DNA of 64,000 nucleotides from Sphingosinicella sp. CPCC 101087 (GCF_004151485.1 NZ_SBFF01000001.1:420526-484525), one strand, 5' to 3'. Numbered from the stretch's first letter, positions 52,240 through 62,303 are shown. The notes: generated by a model from the letters alone, not told the origin. A program made the numbers and translations.

Positions 52240-52932
52240 TCAATATTCATCGTGAAGGCGAACCCAGCTCATCGTGCCGTCGCTCTCGTTGCGGCCTTTG
52301 GGGGTGAGATCGAGCCAGTTGAACGCCCCCATCAGCAGTTCGGTGCCGCGGTGATAGGTCGAGTAGGTGTGGAAGATGTCGCCGCCATCGTCCTTCACGA
52401 AGATGCTGACGCCGAACATGTCCGGACTGGTGCGGATCGGCGTGCCATAATTGTAGATCGCGTGGCCGGAGGCGCGGTCCTCTGGCGTGAACGACACGGC
52501 GAAATCGAAGTTGAAGTCGCTCCCTTCGGAGGAAACCCAAGGAAAGGTCCAGCCCATCCGTTTGCGCACTTCCTCGATCCGCCGAAGCGGCGCGCGGGAG
52601 ATCGCGGCGAAGGCGAGGTCCGCCTGCTCGAAATGCTGCCGCGCCGCATCGATGTGGTCGGCGGTGTAGGAGCAGCCGGCGCACAGGTGATCCGAGCCCG
52701 GCGTCAGCATGAAATGATAGATTGCGAGCTGGCTGCAGCCGCGGAACAGGTCGGCGAGCGTGGATTCGCCCTCGGCCCCTTTGAAGACATAGGCCTTCTC
52801 CACCCTGACCCAGGGCAGCTGCCGGCGCTCGGCGCGGAGCGCGTCGAGCGCGTGGGTCATGGCCCGCTCCTTGGCGAGAAGCACCTTGCGGGCGTCCAGC
52901 CACTCTTCGCGCGAAACGATTGAATGGGTCAT
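52240..52932 (-). CDS. DUF899 family (thioredoxin-like) protein
   Basis: A 230-residue DUF899 protein: VSREEWLDARKVLLAKERAM, RRQLPWVRVEKAYVFKGAEG, LFRGCSQLAIYHFMLTPGSD, CAGCSYTADHIDAARQHFEQ, FPWVSSEGSDFNFDFAVSFT and FHTYSTYHRGTELLMGAFNW. The family has a thioredoxin-like fold, here with a CAGC-like pair (HLCAGCS). Function not established. AAGGAGA precedes ATG 52932. It is preceded on the same strand by a small membrane protein gene 23 bp away. Confidence 0.9.
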   Translation of the reverse strand: MTHSIVSREEWLDARKVLLAKERAMTHALDALRAERRQLPWVRVEKAYVFKGAEGESTLADLFRGCSQLAIYHFMLTPGSDHLCAGCSYTADHIDAARQHFEQADLAFAAISRAPLRRIEEVRKRMGWTFPWVSSEGSDFNFDFAVSFTPEDRASGHAIYNYGTPIRTSPDMFGVSIFVKDDGGDIFHTYSTYHRGTELLMGAFNWLDLTPKGRNESDGTMSWVRLHDEY

Positions 52933-52955
52933 GGTCGGTCTCCTTCGATCGTCGG

Positions 52956-53219
52956 TCAGGAGCGCACCCGGCTTCGGGAAGCGAGCTTCAGCCAAGGCGC
53001 CAGGTGGAAGAGGCTCATCAGGAGGTACATCGCGGTCATGTCGTCGATCGGAAGGATGCCCGAGCCCGAGGCACAGAAAGCTGGCCGAGGTGCATCGAAT
53101 CCCGCGACCAACCCCATGAGCGCGAAGACCGGCGAGGCCGCGAGGGCGAGCCAGCCGGCCCCAACCTGCGCCTGGCAGGCGCCGGCACTTTCGTCTTTTG
53201 CTGCTTGGGATTCGATCAC
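52956..53219 (-). CDS. small membrane protein upstream of the DUF899 gene
   Basis: An 87-residue protein with two hydrophobic helices (WLALAASPVFALMGLVAGFD and TAMYLLMSLFHLAPWLKLAS). The SPVFALMGLVAG and YLLMSLFHLAPWL stretches match small sphingomonad membrane proteins that accompany DUF899 genes. Function unknown. It and the DUF899 gene probably form an operon. Confidence 0.7.
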   Translation of the reverse strand: MIESQAAKDESAGACQAQVGAGWLALAASPVFALMGLVAGFDAPRPAFCASGSGILPIDDMTAMYLLMSLFHLAPWLKLASRSRVRS

Positions 53220-53332
53220 GTTCCGCTCCCGACGACTTTCGCCGTTCCCGGCGGTTCGAGGTCGAGCGGGATGTAAGCCGCGGCAAGGGCCGGGTGGGAG
53301 TTACAAGTGTGTCGGGATTTCGCGCCGTTGGA

Positions 53333-54493
53333 TCATTGCGATCGGCCGCGTGCGTCCACCGGCCAGATATCCACCAGCGTGTCACCCCTGACGACGTGAT
53401 AATGATCGTAGAGGTTTACCGTCGGGTCGCAGTGCGGGACGGCGCAGGTGATTGTTGCACCGATCTCGAGCGCAGCGCCCGAACTGAACTTCAGTCCGCC
53501 CTGCTCATCTCCGCGGAACATATAATGCGTGCCGTCGGGCGCGCCTCCGACGATCCGCGGCGGTCCCGCATCCGTGGCAAAGGCCTTGAGGCCGGCATCG
53601 GTCGTCGCCTGGCCCGGGACGTTGGCGCTGATCACCGTCGTCTGCACGAAAAGCGCGGTTCCGAACGGAACGTGCTCGGCCTCCGTATCCCAGACGTCGC
53701 CATATTGAACGTCCATGAACAGGTAGGAGCCTGCCTGCAGGTCGGTGAGCACGCCGGCGCGCGGATCCAGATCGAACGTTCCGGTGCCGCCGCCGGTGAC
53801 GATCGGGCAGGCGAGGCCGAGCTCTTCAAGCGCGCGGCGCATGCCGGCGAGCATTTGCATCACGGCCAAGGACCCGTCCCGGCGCTGAGACCGGTCGCCG
53901 ACATGCATCAGGTGCCCGGCATAACCCTGGATGCCGACGAAGTGCAGACCAGGCGCTGCGGCGATCCTCTGCGCGAGCGCGAGCGCATCGCCACCCGGAG
54001 CGATGCCGGTCCGGTGGTGCCCGACATCGAGATCGACCAGCACCTTGAGAGCCCGCCCGGAGGCCGAGCAGACCTGGGAGAGCCTTTCCACATTCGCCCC
54101 GCAATCGGTGACGATCATGAGGTCCGGGCAGCACTTGTTGAGCGCGGCGAGACGGCGGCACCCCTCCTCGGTTACCACCGGCGAGGTGATAAGAAGGGAT
54201 TCGATCCCGCCGGCCGCAAGCACCTCGGCCTCGCCGAGCTTGGCGCAGCAGATACCAACCGCGCCGGCCATGATCTGCCGCCTGGCGATCTCGATGGACT
54301 TATGGGTCTTGGCATGCGGCCTCAGCCCGATCGCGCTGTCTCGGCAAAGGCGCGCCAAGGTCGCGATATTCTCGTCGAGCCGATCCAAATCGAGGATCAG
54401 GCTCGGCGTATTGAGCCGCCATCGGCCGCCCGGAACCTCGAGCAGATGCGCGTTCACCCCGAGAGTCGGATTGCCGACGTGCTGAACCATCAT
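53333..54493 (-). CDS. D-serine dehydratase / D-threonine aldolase-like PLP enzyme (DSD1 family)
   Basis: A 386-residue fold-III PLP enzyme. The PLP Lys is in IGLRPHAKTHKSIEIARRQI; GICCAKLGEAEVLAAGGIES, LVDLDVGHHRTGIAPG and IVTGGGTGTFDLDP follow; the metal site His-x-Cys is in AVPHCDPTVNLYDHYHVVRG. Family members act on D-serine, D-threonine or 3-hydroxy-D-aspartate with a divalent metal. AAGGAGG sits directly before ATGATG, so the second ATG (54490) may be the true start. Confidence 0.92.
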   Translation of the reverse strand: MMVQHVGNPTLGVNAHLLEVPGGRWRLNTPSLILDLDRLDENIATLARLCRDSAIGLRPHAKTHKSIEIARRQIMAGAVGICCAKLGEAEVLAAGGIESLLITSPVVTEEGCRRLAALNKCCPDLMIVTDCGANVERLSQVCSASGRALKVLVDLDVGHHRTGIAPGGDALALAQRIAAAPGLHFVGIQGYAGHLMHVGDRSQRRDGSLAVMQMLAGMRRALEELGLACPIVTGGGTGTFDLDPRAGVLTDLQAGSYLFMDVQYGDVWDTEAEHVPFGTALFVQTTVISANVPGQATTDAGLKAFATDAGPPRIVGGAPDGTHYMFRGDEQGGLKFSSGAALEIGATITCAVPHCDPTVNLYDHYHVVRGDTLVDIWPVDARGRSQ

Positions 54494-54761
54494 GCCTCCT
54501 TCGGAATTCCGTCGATGAGGTGGTGCGCCAATATGAGCGCCGCCGCCAACAGCGACAAAGCCTATCCATAGTCGTGGAGGCTATATGGGTGCCGGCGGTG
54601 GCGCAGCATGTCGATTCTCCCGGCCCGCTTTCAGCTATGAAGCGGCCTTCCCCAAGCATCCCTTCGAGGAACACCGGTTCGCCCGACCGGGGGGCGACGC
54701 GGGAAAAGGCCTCCGCATCGACCGCGAGTGCGATGTCACTGCGGAGCTCGGCCGGCCATGC

Positions 54762-55532
54762 TCAGGTGCGATTGATGGAGACGCCGCCGTCCACAAGAAA
54801 GGCGGTGCCGGTGACGAAGCTCGACGCGTCGGACGCGAGATGGAGGACGGATTGCGCGATCTCCTCGGGCCTCGCCATCCGCTTCAACGCATGGAGCGCC
54901 TCGACGAAGGCCAGCACGTCAGGCGTCGCGTCCGCGGCGTTGGTGATGCTGGCAGGCGTGTCGGTTCCGCCGGGAAGGATGGCATTGGCCCGAATGCCCT
55001 TTGGGCCAAGCTCGGCGGCGAGAACCTTGGTCAGCCCGATCAGCCCTGCCTTGCTGGCCGCATAAGCGGCCATGCCCGGCATGCCCACGCTGTAGCCCAC
55101 GAAAGACGAGGTAAAGATCAGCGATCCGCCGCCCCGCTGGATCATGGCCGGGATCTGATATTTGGCGCCTAGGAAGGCGCTGGTCAGATTGGTGTCGAGC
55201 GTGTCGCGCCATTCGGCGAACGGCATCTCGGGGACGGGCCCCATCGCGCCGGTCCCACCGGCATTGTTGAAAGCGACATCGAGGCCCCCGAAAAGATCGA
55301 CAGCCCTCTCGACCAGGGCCCTGGCATGCTCCTCATCCTTTACGTCCCCGGCAAGCGCGACGGCCTGGCCTCCTTCTGCCTCTATCTCACGCACAAGCCC
55401 GTCGAGAGCGGCCTGCCGCCGCCCGGCCAGAACGAGCCTGGCGCCTTCGCGCGCGAACAGCTTGGCGGTTGCGTGTCCGATACCCGAGCTCGCGCCCGTC
55501 ACGATCGCGACCTTGTTTGCAAGTAGGGTCAT
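54762..55532 (-). CDS. SDR oxidoreductase (glucose-1-dehydrogenase-like)
   Basis: A 256-residue short-chain dehydrogenase: KVAIVTGASSGIGHATAKLF, ALAGDVKDEEHARALVERAV, VAFNNAGGTGAMGPVPEMPF and S-Y-K in FTSSFVGYSVGMPGMAAYAASK; it ends SFVTGTAFLVDGGVSINRT as expected. Substrate unknown. GGAG precedes ATG 55532. It lies 268 bp upstream of the DSD1-family gene on the same strand; the gap has no gene that I can support. Confidence 0.93.
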   Translation of the reverse strand: MTLLANKVAIVTGASSGIGHATAKLFAREGARLVLAGRRQAALDGLVREIEAEGGQAVALAGDVKDEEHARALVERAVDLFGGLDVAFNNAGGTGAMGPVPEMPFAEWRDTLDTNLTSAFLGAKYQIPAMIQRGGGSLIFTSSFVGYSVGMPGMAAYAASKAGLIGLTKVLAAELGPKGIRANAILPGGTDTPASITNAADATPDVLAFVEALHALKRMARPEEIAQSVLHLASDASSFVTGTAFLVDGGVSINRT

Positions 55533-55775
55533 CTAGAAGCTCCTTGGCCTGTGTGCGTTCCGTCGAGCCCAACGTTACCGGCGAGGACCGCCCAACACGT
55601 CCCGGCGCTTGCTTCCAATGCCATTCGGTGCCGCATTGACCGTCTCGCAAGCGACGCCGGCCGCTCAGCTTCGTCAGAGTTCCTTCAACCGCCTATGTCC
55701 CAAGTCGCCGATGGGCGCAGGTCGACCCTCAATGCGGTTCGCCGTCCGGACGAACAAAGGGCTCGGCACGTCACA

Positions 55776-56351
55776 TCATCGCGAACCAAGCACTGCGCGA
55801 CCCCGGCCACTCAATCTGTACCCGCGCTGCAGGCTTTCCGTGAGGCCGAGCGCCTTCAGATCGCGGATGCGCTGCTTCAGCATCAATTTTTCCCAACCGA
55901 GCTCCGCCGCAAGGTCCGCCGCCGCGCGCGCCTCGTTCGCGCCGATCAGCGCCAGCACCTTTCGCGTCCAGGCACCCTGCTTTCCCTTTCGGTCGAGCCG
56001 GTCCAGCTGCGCCCCGACCGCTGCCAGCTCGCTCGGATCGAGGCGGTCCTGCTGCCGCAAGGCCAGCCGCGGGTCAGGACCGAGCAGATGGAAGGCAATC
56101 CGGTAGAACCTGCCCGTCTGCCTGCTGCGCAAGGCTTCGAGGAGAGCGCTGCGCGTCGGATACCCAGCACGGCGTGCGTCCTCCGCACCGATCTCGCCAA
56201 GGGCGACCGGGCTGACGTCGTCGATGGCGAGCACGCCGACCGGCGTGCGCAGCGTGCCTCCGGCCTTCACCGTCGTACGATCCCAACGGCGGAAGGCCAG
56301 CGACACCTCGCCCGCGGCAATCCGTTCGAGAATGGCCTTGTTGAACAGCAT
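55776..56351 (-). CDS. ASCH-like hypothetical protein
   Basis: A 191-residue protein. The N-terminal part FNKAILERIAAGEVSLAFRR then TTVKAGGTLRTPVGVLAIDD recalls the ASCH fold (short RNA-binding beta barrel, with the KAG-T loop); a helical and winged-helix-like C-terminal region follows (AADLAAELGWEKLMLKQRIR, DLKALGLTESLQRGYRLSGR). Function unknown. ATG 56351 is preferred over longer starts because the upstream residues are not conserved-looking; the ribosome-binding site is weak. Confidence 0.7.
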   Translation of the reverse strand: MLFNKAILERIAAGEVSLAFRRWDRTTVKAGGTLRTPVGVLAIDDVSPVALGEIGAEDARRAGYPTRSALLEALRSRQTGRFYRIAFHLLGPDPRLALRQQDRLDPSELAAVGAQLDRLDRKGKQGAWTRKVLALIGANEARAAADLAAELGWEKLMLKQRIRDLKALGLTESLQRGYRLSGRGRAVLGSR

Positions 56352-56615
56352 CCGGTGGGAGGCAGGGTGATATCGATCATCCCCTGCCGTCAAGCTATTG
56401 CCGAGGTCCTGATATGTCACGGTTCTGAAACAGATCGCCGATAGCTGGCCCTCACAGTTTGCCGGCAACTTTCAGCGCAGGTGCCCGATCGCTCATGCCG
56501 CCCAGCGGGCGCGGCACGCGGACCTGCCTGAACCAGGGCTTAGAAGCTGACATCAGCCAACATCTAGCGCCGCACAGGCGGAGTCCGTCCTTTCGGGTCG
56601 GACCAAGGGGAAGTC

Positions 56616-59501
56616 ATGCATTCGAGATCGAACACCGTCGGCCGTCTCACCGCCGCGCTGCTGAGCAGCGTCGCCGTCAGCGGCGCCATGCTCGCGGCAA
56701 CGCCTGCCGCGGCGCAGTCGGAGGAAGCCGCGATCAGTGGCATCGTGTCGCAGTCGGCCGATGGCGTGCTGCTGAGCGGTGCTACGGTAAGGATCGCCGA
56801 GACCGGCCAGAGCACGGTCACCGACACGCAAGGCTATTACCGCTTCGGTGCTGTCGCCCCTGGAAACTACACGGTGATCGTGGATTATCTCGGGTTCGAA
56901 CCGCACTCCGTCCCGATCGTCGTCGCACCCGGCCAAGTCAGGCGTCTTGACGTGACGCTCGGTGGGGAGGGTACCTTGATCGTGGTCAGCGGGCAGCGCG
57001 GCGCGCAGGCGAAAGCGCTGAGCGAGCAGCGCGCCGCGGACAATACGCGCAATGTGGTCTCGGCCGATCAAGCAGGCCGCTTTCCGGATTTCAACGCCGC
57101 CGAGGCGTTGAGGCGGGTACCGGGAGTCTCGGTTCAGCGCGAAGTCGATGCCGGCGAGGGCCGGTACATCTCAATTCGCGGTCTCGACAGTGGGCTCAAC
57201 AATACGCAGATCAACGGCATGAACGCGGCGCAGCCGGAAGCCGAAAATCGCCGGGTTCCGATGGACATGATCCAGACAAGCGCGCTGTCTTCAATCACGG
57301 TGCACAAGACCCTGCTGCCCGACCAGGAGACCGATGGCATCGGCGGCGCGGTTGTGCTCGAGACGGCCACCGCCTTCGACTATCGCCGTCCGGTCATCGA
57401 TTTCACCGTCAGCGGTTTCTACCACGACCTGGCGGACAAGGTTCAGCCGATGGTGCAGGGCACTCTGGCAACGAGGTTCGGCGACAGCAACCAGTTCGGT
57501 ATTTTGGTGTCCGGGGCATGGTCCAGGCGCAAAACCCGCGGCTTCGTTTTCTACCAGGACGAGGACTATCTGAGCTATGCCGAAGATGATCCGACGTCGG
57601 GCGTGACCCCGTTGCAATATCACCTGACCCGATACGATAATGACCGCGAGAATTTATCGGGCAATATCGCGCTTAACTGGGCCGCATCGGACACGACGGA
57701 ATTGACGCTCAAGGCGAGCTATAACCGGCTCTATGACAAGGAGCTGAGTCATGCGCTCTATTTCGAAGCCGGAACCGACGAATATGATGATGAGGGCAAT
57801 CTGATCCTCAGCGAGCCGGGCAGCGCAAACATCTTCAACCAGTATGAAGAAACCATCCTGACACAGCAGAGCTACGTGCTGAGCGGCGTCACCAGAACGG
57901 GCGCCTTCACGTTCGGCTATGGCATCGGCTATGCCACCGGCAAGCGCGAGGAGCCGTTCGACAACGAAGTGGCGTTCACCAGGCAGCTGGACAGCAACCT
58001 TCTCGACTACGACTTCTCCGGCAATTTCCCGGTTCCCAACCTGAGCGCAGCCGATATTGCCGCCATTGCCGACCCGGACGGCTACGAGTTGGGCTATAAC
58101 GACATCGACATCGACGATTCGAAGAATACCCGCTATTCCGCTTACCTCGACGTGAGCTACGAGCCGTCGAACTCCTGGCTGCGCCTCGTGAAGGTCGGCG
58201 CCAAGGTGGAACGCTCTCGCAAGGTCCTGTTCGAAGGCAATGTGATGGAGCTGACGGGCCCGCTGACGCTGCAGGAATTCGGCATCGGCAAGATGATCGA
58301 TACCAGCGTCGTTGGCGCCCCTTACGCGCCGTTTCTCTCCCTCAACCTCCAGAACCTGATGAACTGGCGCAACTATTCGCAGAATCTGGTCGATACGGAT
58401 CCGGACTTCGTGAACGAATATGTCGAAGGCGACTCCGTTCCCATCGACGGCGACAGCTACTCCAGCAATGAAGACACCTACGCCGCCTACGCCATGGCGA
58501 AGGGTGTGTGGGGCGGTCTCGAGGTGATTGGCGGCGTGCGCATCGATCACACGAGGGTCGCCTCGGACAATTGGGAAACCCTCGAACTGGAAGGCGAACT
58601 GCCCGTCTTCACCAGGATCAGGGGCGAAGCGGACTACACGACCGCGCTTCCGCGCCTGCAGGTGAATTACCGCGTCACCGACAATTTCGTGGTGCGCGGC
58701 GCGTTCTACACGTCCATCGCGCGGCCCGAACCGTCGTACATGTCCGGCGCGATCGCCATCGAGGAAGAGGATGGCGAAGTGGACGTGACGATCGGCAATC
58801 CCGGCCTGAAGCCAGCTTATGCTTACAACTTCGACCTCAGCATCGAGCGCTATTTCGGCTCGATCGGCGTGGTCTCGGCTGGCGTCTATTACAAGAAGAT
58901 CGACCGCTTCATCTTCAGCGGCACGGCACCGGAAACCGACGCCGATGCTGAGCGGTTTGAAAATGATCCGCGGCTCGCCGGCAAGATCATCGACGACGTC
59001 ATCACGTTCGCGAACGGCGACGGCGCGGAGATATATGGTGTCGAGTTCAATGTCGTACGGCAGCTGACGGAGCTTCCCGGCGCGCTGGGCGGTCTCGGCG
59101 TCTACGCCAACGCCACCCTCCAGCACAGCAAGGCCGATACGGGGATCGAAGACGTACCCGCCGGAGACTTCTTCAACGCTCCCGAGGCGATCTTCACCGG
59201 CGCGCTGACCTATCAGAAATACGGGCTGGAAGGCTCCCTCGCTTATAGTTGGAGGGACAGCCAGGCCGTCCGGTTCTCCAGCTACAACACCCGAATCGTG
59301 GAGGAACCCTATGGGTCGCTGGATGCGCAGCTTCGCTTTGCCGTCACGCCGCAGATCGACTTGTTCGTCAATGCCGTGGACCTGCTGAACAGCGGCAGGG
59401 ACCCGATCGTCGACGAACGCTACGGCGAAGGCAGTCGCTACCTTGAAGGCGCGACCTATACCGGCCGCACGATGACCTTCGGCATCGGCGCTTCGTTCTG
59501 A
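56616..59501 (+). CDS. TonB-dependent receptor with carboxypeptidase-like N-domain
   Basis: A 961-residue outer-membrane receptor. Signal peptide to about residue 32 (cleaved after PAAAQ), a carboxypeptidase-regulatory-like beta domain (GIVSQSADGVLLSGATVRIA, DTQGYYRFGAVAPGNYTVIV), the plug (AGRFPDFNAAEALRRVPGVS, GRYISIRGLDSGLNNTQING) and a 22-strand barrel ending in FGIGASF with terminal Phe. It is of the Xanthomonas-Caulobacter class. Substrate is suggested only by the next gene, a PhoX-type phosphatase: phosphorylated organics are possible. AGGGGAAG precedes the ATG. Confidence 0.97.
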   Translation: MHSRSNTVGRLTAALLSSVAVSGAMLAATPAAAQSEEAAISGIVSQSADGVLLSGATVRIAETGQSTVTDTQGYYRFGAVAPGNYTVIVDYLGFEPHSVPIVVAPGQVRRLDVTLGGEGTLIVVSGQRGAQAKALSEQRAADNTRNVVSADQAGRFPDFNAAEALRRVPGVSVQREVDAGEGRYISIRGLDSGLNNTQINGMNAAQPEAENRRVPMDMIQTSALSSITVHKTLLPDQETDGIGGAVVLETATAFDYRRPVIDFTVSGFYHDLADKVQPMVQGTLATRFGDSNQFGILVSGAWSRRKTRGFVFYQDEDYLSYAEDDPTSGVTPLQYHLTRYDNDRENLSGNIALNWAASDTTELTLKASYNRLYDKELSHALYFEAGTDEYDDEGNLILSEPGSANIFNQYEETILTQQSYVLSGVTRTGAFTFGYGIGYATGKREEPFDNEVAFTRQLDSNLLDYDFSGNFPVPNLSAADIAAIADPDGYELGYNDIDIDDSKNTRYSAYLDVSYEPSNSWLRLVKVGAKVERSRKVLFEGNVMELTGPLTLQEFGIGKMIDTSVVGAPYAPFLSLNLQNLMNWRNYSQNLVDTDPDFVNEYVEGDSVPIDGDSYSSNEDTYAAYAMAKGVWGGLEVIGGVRIDHTRVASDNWETLELEGELPVFTRIRGEADYTTALPRLQVNYRVTDNFVVRGAFYTSIARPEPSYMSGAIAIEEEDGEVDVTIGNPGLKPAYAYNFDLSIERYFGSIGVVSAGVYYKKIDRFIFSGTAPETDADAERFENDPRLAGKIIDDVITFANGDGAEIYGVEFNVVRQLTELPGALGGLGVYANATLQHSKADTGIEDVPAGDFFNAPEAIFTGALTYQKYGLEGSLAYSWRDSQAVRFSSYNTRIVEEPYGSLDAQLRFAVTPQIDLFVNAVDLLNSGRDPIVDERYGEGSRYLEGATYTGRTMTFGIGASF

Positions 59502-59504
59502 TCC

Positions 59505-61481
59505 ATGTCGGACGACGACTGCGCCGCCCCTGTTCCTCGCAAGATCCGCAACGACAAAGGCGGCGTACGTTTCTACCGCCCCCGCAGCAGCGCCCCACCG
59601 TTCACGGCGATCGTCCACCGACGCGGATTCATGTTCGGCGTCGCAGCGTCGGCCTGCACCGCTGCGCTGGGCCTTGGCAGCAAGGCGCAAGCGGCAGGCG
59701 GGGCCGCGCAACCGCCGCCGAACGCTACACAGCCGGACTTCGATTTCGCCGAGATCGAACTGAATGCGCGGGCGGACGACCTCCTGCCCGAAGGCTACGA
59801 GCGGCAGATCCTGATCCGCTGGGGCGATCCCCTGTTCGCCGATGCGCCCGGATTCGATGCGAACGACCAGTCGCCGGAAAGGGCACGGCGGCAGTTCGGC
59901 TACAACAATGACTATACCTCCTTCATTCCGCTTCCGTTCGGCAGTCGCTCCTCCGATCGAGGCCTGCTAGTGGTGAATCACGAATATCCGCTTCCGCATC
60001 TGATGTTCCCTGGCCTGGCGCAGGACCGGGTCGCGGAGGACATCACAAGCGCGCAGGTGGACGTAACCATCGCGTCGTGCGGGCATTCGATCGTCGAGCT
60101 GCGCCGCAATGGGGCCCGGTGGGAAGTCGATCTGGCCAGCCGCTACAATCGCAGAATCACGGCGGATACTCCGATCCGGATCAGCGGCCCGGCGGCCGGC
60201 CATCCGATGATGCGCACCCAGGCCGACCCGACGGGCCGCCTGGTGCTGGGCACGCATGACAATTGCAATGGCGGGATCACCCCGTGGGGAACGATCCTGA
60301 TCTGCGAGGAAGGTTCGGCAGAATTCTTCGCGGGGAATGTCGAGGAGCATCCCGACCGCGCCCATATGGAGCGCAACCATTATGAAAGTTCGCCCGCGGG
60401 CCGCTACGGCTGGGCGAGGTTCCACAACCGGTTCGATTTCAACGATTCGCCCAACGAGCCCAACCGGTTCGAATGGGTGGTGGAGATCGATCCCCTTGCG
60501 CCCGAGGAGCCGCCGGTGAAGCGCACCGCGCTGGGCCGGTTTGCCCATGAAGGCGCTCATTGCGCGCTGGCTGCGGACGGACGTGTGGTCGTCTATCTTG
60601 GGGACGACTGGGAGTTCGAATATTGCTACCGTTTCGTCAGCGCACGGCGCTTCGACCCCGCCGATCGCGCGGCGAATCGGGACCTGCTCGACCACGGGAT
60701 CCTCTCAGTCGCCCGGTTCGAGGCGGACGGGACCGTAAGCTGGTTGCCGCTCATTTGGGGCGAGGGCCCGCTCACTCCGGCCAACGGTTTTGCGGACCAG
60801 GGCACCGTCCTACTGCACACTCGCCGCGCCGCCGACCTGCTGGGCGCGACGCCGATGGATTCCCCCGAAGGCTATGAACCCAGCCCTGTCACTGGCCATG
60901 TGTTCATCGCTCTGACCGGGAACGAGGGACGACAGCCCGACCAGGTAGATGCGGCCAATCCACGCTCAGCCAACGCCCACGGCCACATGCTCGAACTCAT
61001 CCCGCCCCGGGTCGACGGCAAACCCGATCACGCGGCGGAGCGCTTCGAGTGGCGCGTCTTCATGCTCTGCGGCGATCCCGAGAGCCCTACCGACGGCGCA
61101 ACTTTTCCTGAAGGAACGAGCCGGGAGGGGTGGTTCGTTGAACCGGACAATTTCGGCTTCGACCCGGCCGGACGAATGTGGCTGTGCAGCGACGGTCCCG
61201 GCATTCGCCAGCATGACGGATTGTGGGCGATGCATGTGAGTGGAACGAAGGCTGGCCTGCCCCGGCTGTTCTATTCGGCCCCCGCCGGCGCCGAATGCTG
61301 CAGTCCGGCTTTCACGCCGGACGGGCGCACCTTGTTCCTGTCGATCCAACATCCCTCCGCAGGCGCTTCCTCTATCGACACGGCCGCCTCCCGCTGGCCC
61401 GATTTCGACGCAGACACACCGCCGCGACCAGCGGTGATCGCGATCCGGCGCAAGGATGGAAATGCGGTCGGGGGCGCTTGA
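59505..61481 (+). CDS. PhoX-family (DUF839) Tat-exported phosphatase-like protein
   Basis: A 658-residue protein with a Tat signal after an unusual 40-residue N-terminal extension (HRRGFMFGVAASACTAALGL). The DUF839/PhoX blocks are visible: FGYNNDYTSFIPLPFGSRSS, LLVVNHEYPLPHLMFPG, GTHDNCNGGITPWGTILICE, RFAHEGAHCALAADGRVVVY and LFLSIQHPSAGAS near the end. PhoX enzymes are Ca/Fe-dependent alkaline phosphatases. The start is 3 bp after the TonB gene stop, so they form an operon for phosphorylated substrate use. No clear Pho box is seen upstream of the receptor. Confidence 0.93.
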   Translation: MSDDDCAAPVPRKIRNDKGGVRFYRPRSSAPPFTAIVHRRGFMFGVAASACTAALGLGSKAQAAGGAAQPPPNATQPDFDFAEIELNARADDLLPEGYERQILIRWGDPLFADAPGFDANDQSPERARRQFGYNNDYTSFIPLPFGSRSSDRGLLVVNHEYPLPHLMFPGLAQDRVAEDITSAQVDVTIASCGHSIVELRRNGARWEVDLASRYNRRITADTPIRISGPAAGHPMMRTQADPTGRLVLGTHDNCNGGITPWGTILICEEGSAEFFAGNVEEHPDRAHMERNHYESSPAGRYGWARFHNRFDFNDSPNEPNRFEWVVEIDPLAPEEPPVKRTALGRFAHEGAHCALAADGRVVVYLGDDWEFEYCYRFVSARRFDPADRAANRDLLDHGILSVARFEADGTVSWLPLIWGEGPLTPANGFADQGTVLLHTRRAADLLGATPMDSPEGYEPSPVTGHVFIALTGNEGRQPDQVDAANPRSANAHGHMLELIPPRVDGKPDHAAERFEWRVFMLCGDPESPTDGATFPEGTSREGWFVEPDNFGFDPAGRMWLCSDGPGIRQHDGLWAMHVSGTKAGLPRLFYSAPAGAECCSPAFTPDGRTLFLSIQHPSAGASSIDTAASRWPDFDADTPPRPAVIAIRRKDGNAVGGA

Positions 61482-61682
61482 GCACGCGCTCGCCTTGGAT
61501 CTGAGTCGGCTTGGGAAGCCGCAAGCCTGAGCCGATTTCAGCGCGAGATTCGATCCGGCTCGCACGGCGCTGAAGAGCAGCGTTGTCCTCAGCTCGTGGG
61601 CCGTGTTGCCGCAGCCAACCTGAAAGGGCCTGCCTTGTGAATGCGTCTGCCCGCGAGCGGCGAAGGTGAATGCGCATGCGTC

Positions 61683-62303
61683 TCACCCCGACATCGCAAC
61701 GAATGCCGGCTGGGCGGCGATCCGGTCCAGCCAGGCACCCAGATGGGGATAGTCGCCGAGCTTGAAGCCGCCGTCCTCGGCGACATGGGTGTAGGCATAG
61801 AGGGCGACGTCGGCGAGTGTGAGGGTGTCGCCCACCAGGAAGCGGCGCCCCTCCAGGTGCCTGTCCATGAGCGCGAGCGCGGCCTCGCCGGCAGCGCGCT
61901 TGCCCGGGATCTGCGCGCGCTGGGCCTCAGTGAGCCGGTCCTCCCCGACGAAAGCGAGCCAGAAGCGCAGGGTGGCGACGTTGGGCTCGTGATTATATTG
62001 CTCGAAGAACATCCAACGCAGCATGTCGGCGCGGTCGAACCGATCCTCCGGCACCAGCGCCGATCCCTCGGCAAGATAGAAGCAGGCGGCATTGCTCTCG
62101 GGGAGGAAACGGCTGCCGATCTGGAGAACCGGGATGCGGCCGTTGGCGTTTACCGAGGCGAGGAAATCCGGCGTGCGCGTCTCTCCCTTCAAGACGTCGT
62201 AGGATTGCCGCTCGAGCGGCAGGCCGAGCAGCGTCGCCGTCAGCCTTATCTTGTAGCAGTTCCCGGAAATGGGGTCCTCGTGAAGGATCGCTGGTTCCAT
62301 CAT
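61683..62303 (-). CDS. glutathione S-transferase family protein
   Basis: A 206-residue GST. SGNCYKIRLTATLLGLPLER is the N-terminal active-site helix, NANGRIPVLQIGSRFLPESN the glutathione contact (cis-Pro, ES) and FLVGDTLTLADVALYAYTHV the C-terminal N-cap motif. Substrate unknown. AGGAGG sits before ATGATG, so the second ATG (62300) is equally possible. It lies 212 bp downstream of the quinone oxidoreductase gene on the same strand. Confidence 0.93.
   Translation of the reverse strand: MMEPAILHEDPISGNCYKIRLTATLLGLPLERQSYDVLKGETRTPDFLASVNANGRIPVLQIGSRFLPESNAACFYLAEGSALVPEDRFDRADMLRWMFFEQYNHEPNVATLRFWLAFVGEDRLTEAQRAQIPGKRAAGEAALALMDRHLEGRRFLVGDTLTLADVALYAYTHVAEDGGFKLGDYPHLGAWLDRIAAQPAFVAMSG

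Noticed and set aside
56352..56615. Pho box upstream of the TonB/PhoX operon
   Set aside because: Only fragments such as CTGACATCAGCCAACAT are present; no paired CTGTCAT-like repeats.
57654..59711. 685-residue open frame on the minus strand
   Set aside because: Antisense to the TonB receptor; no start signal or domain.
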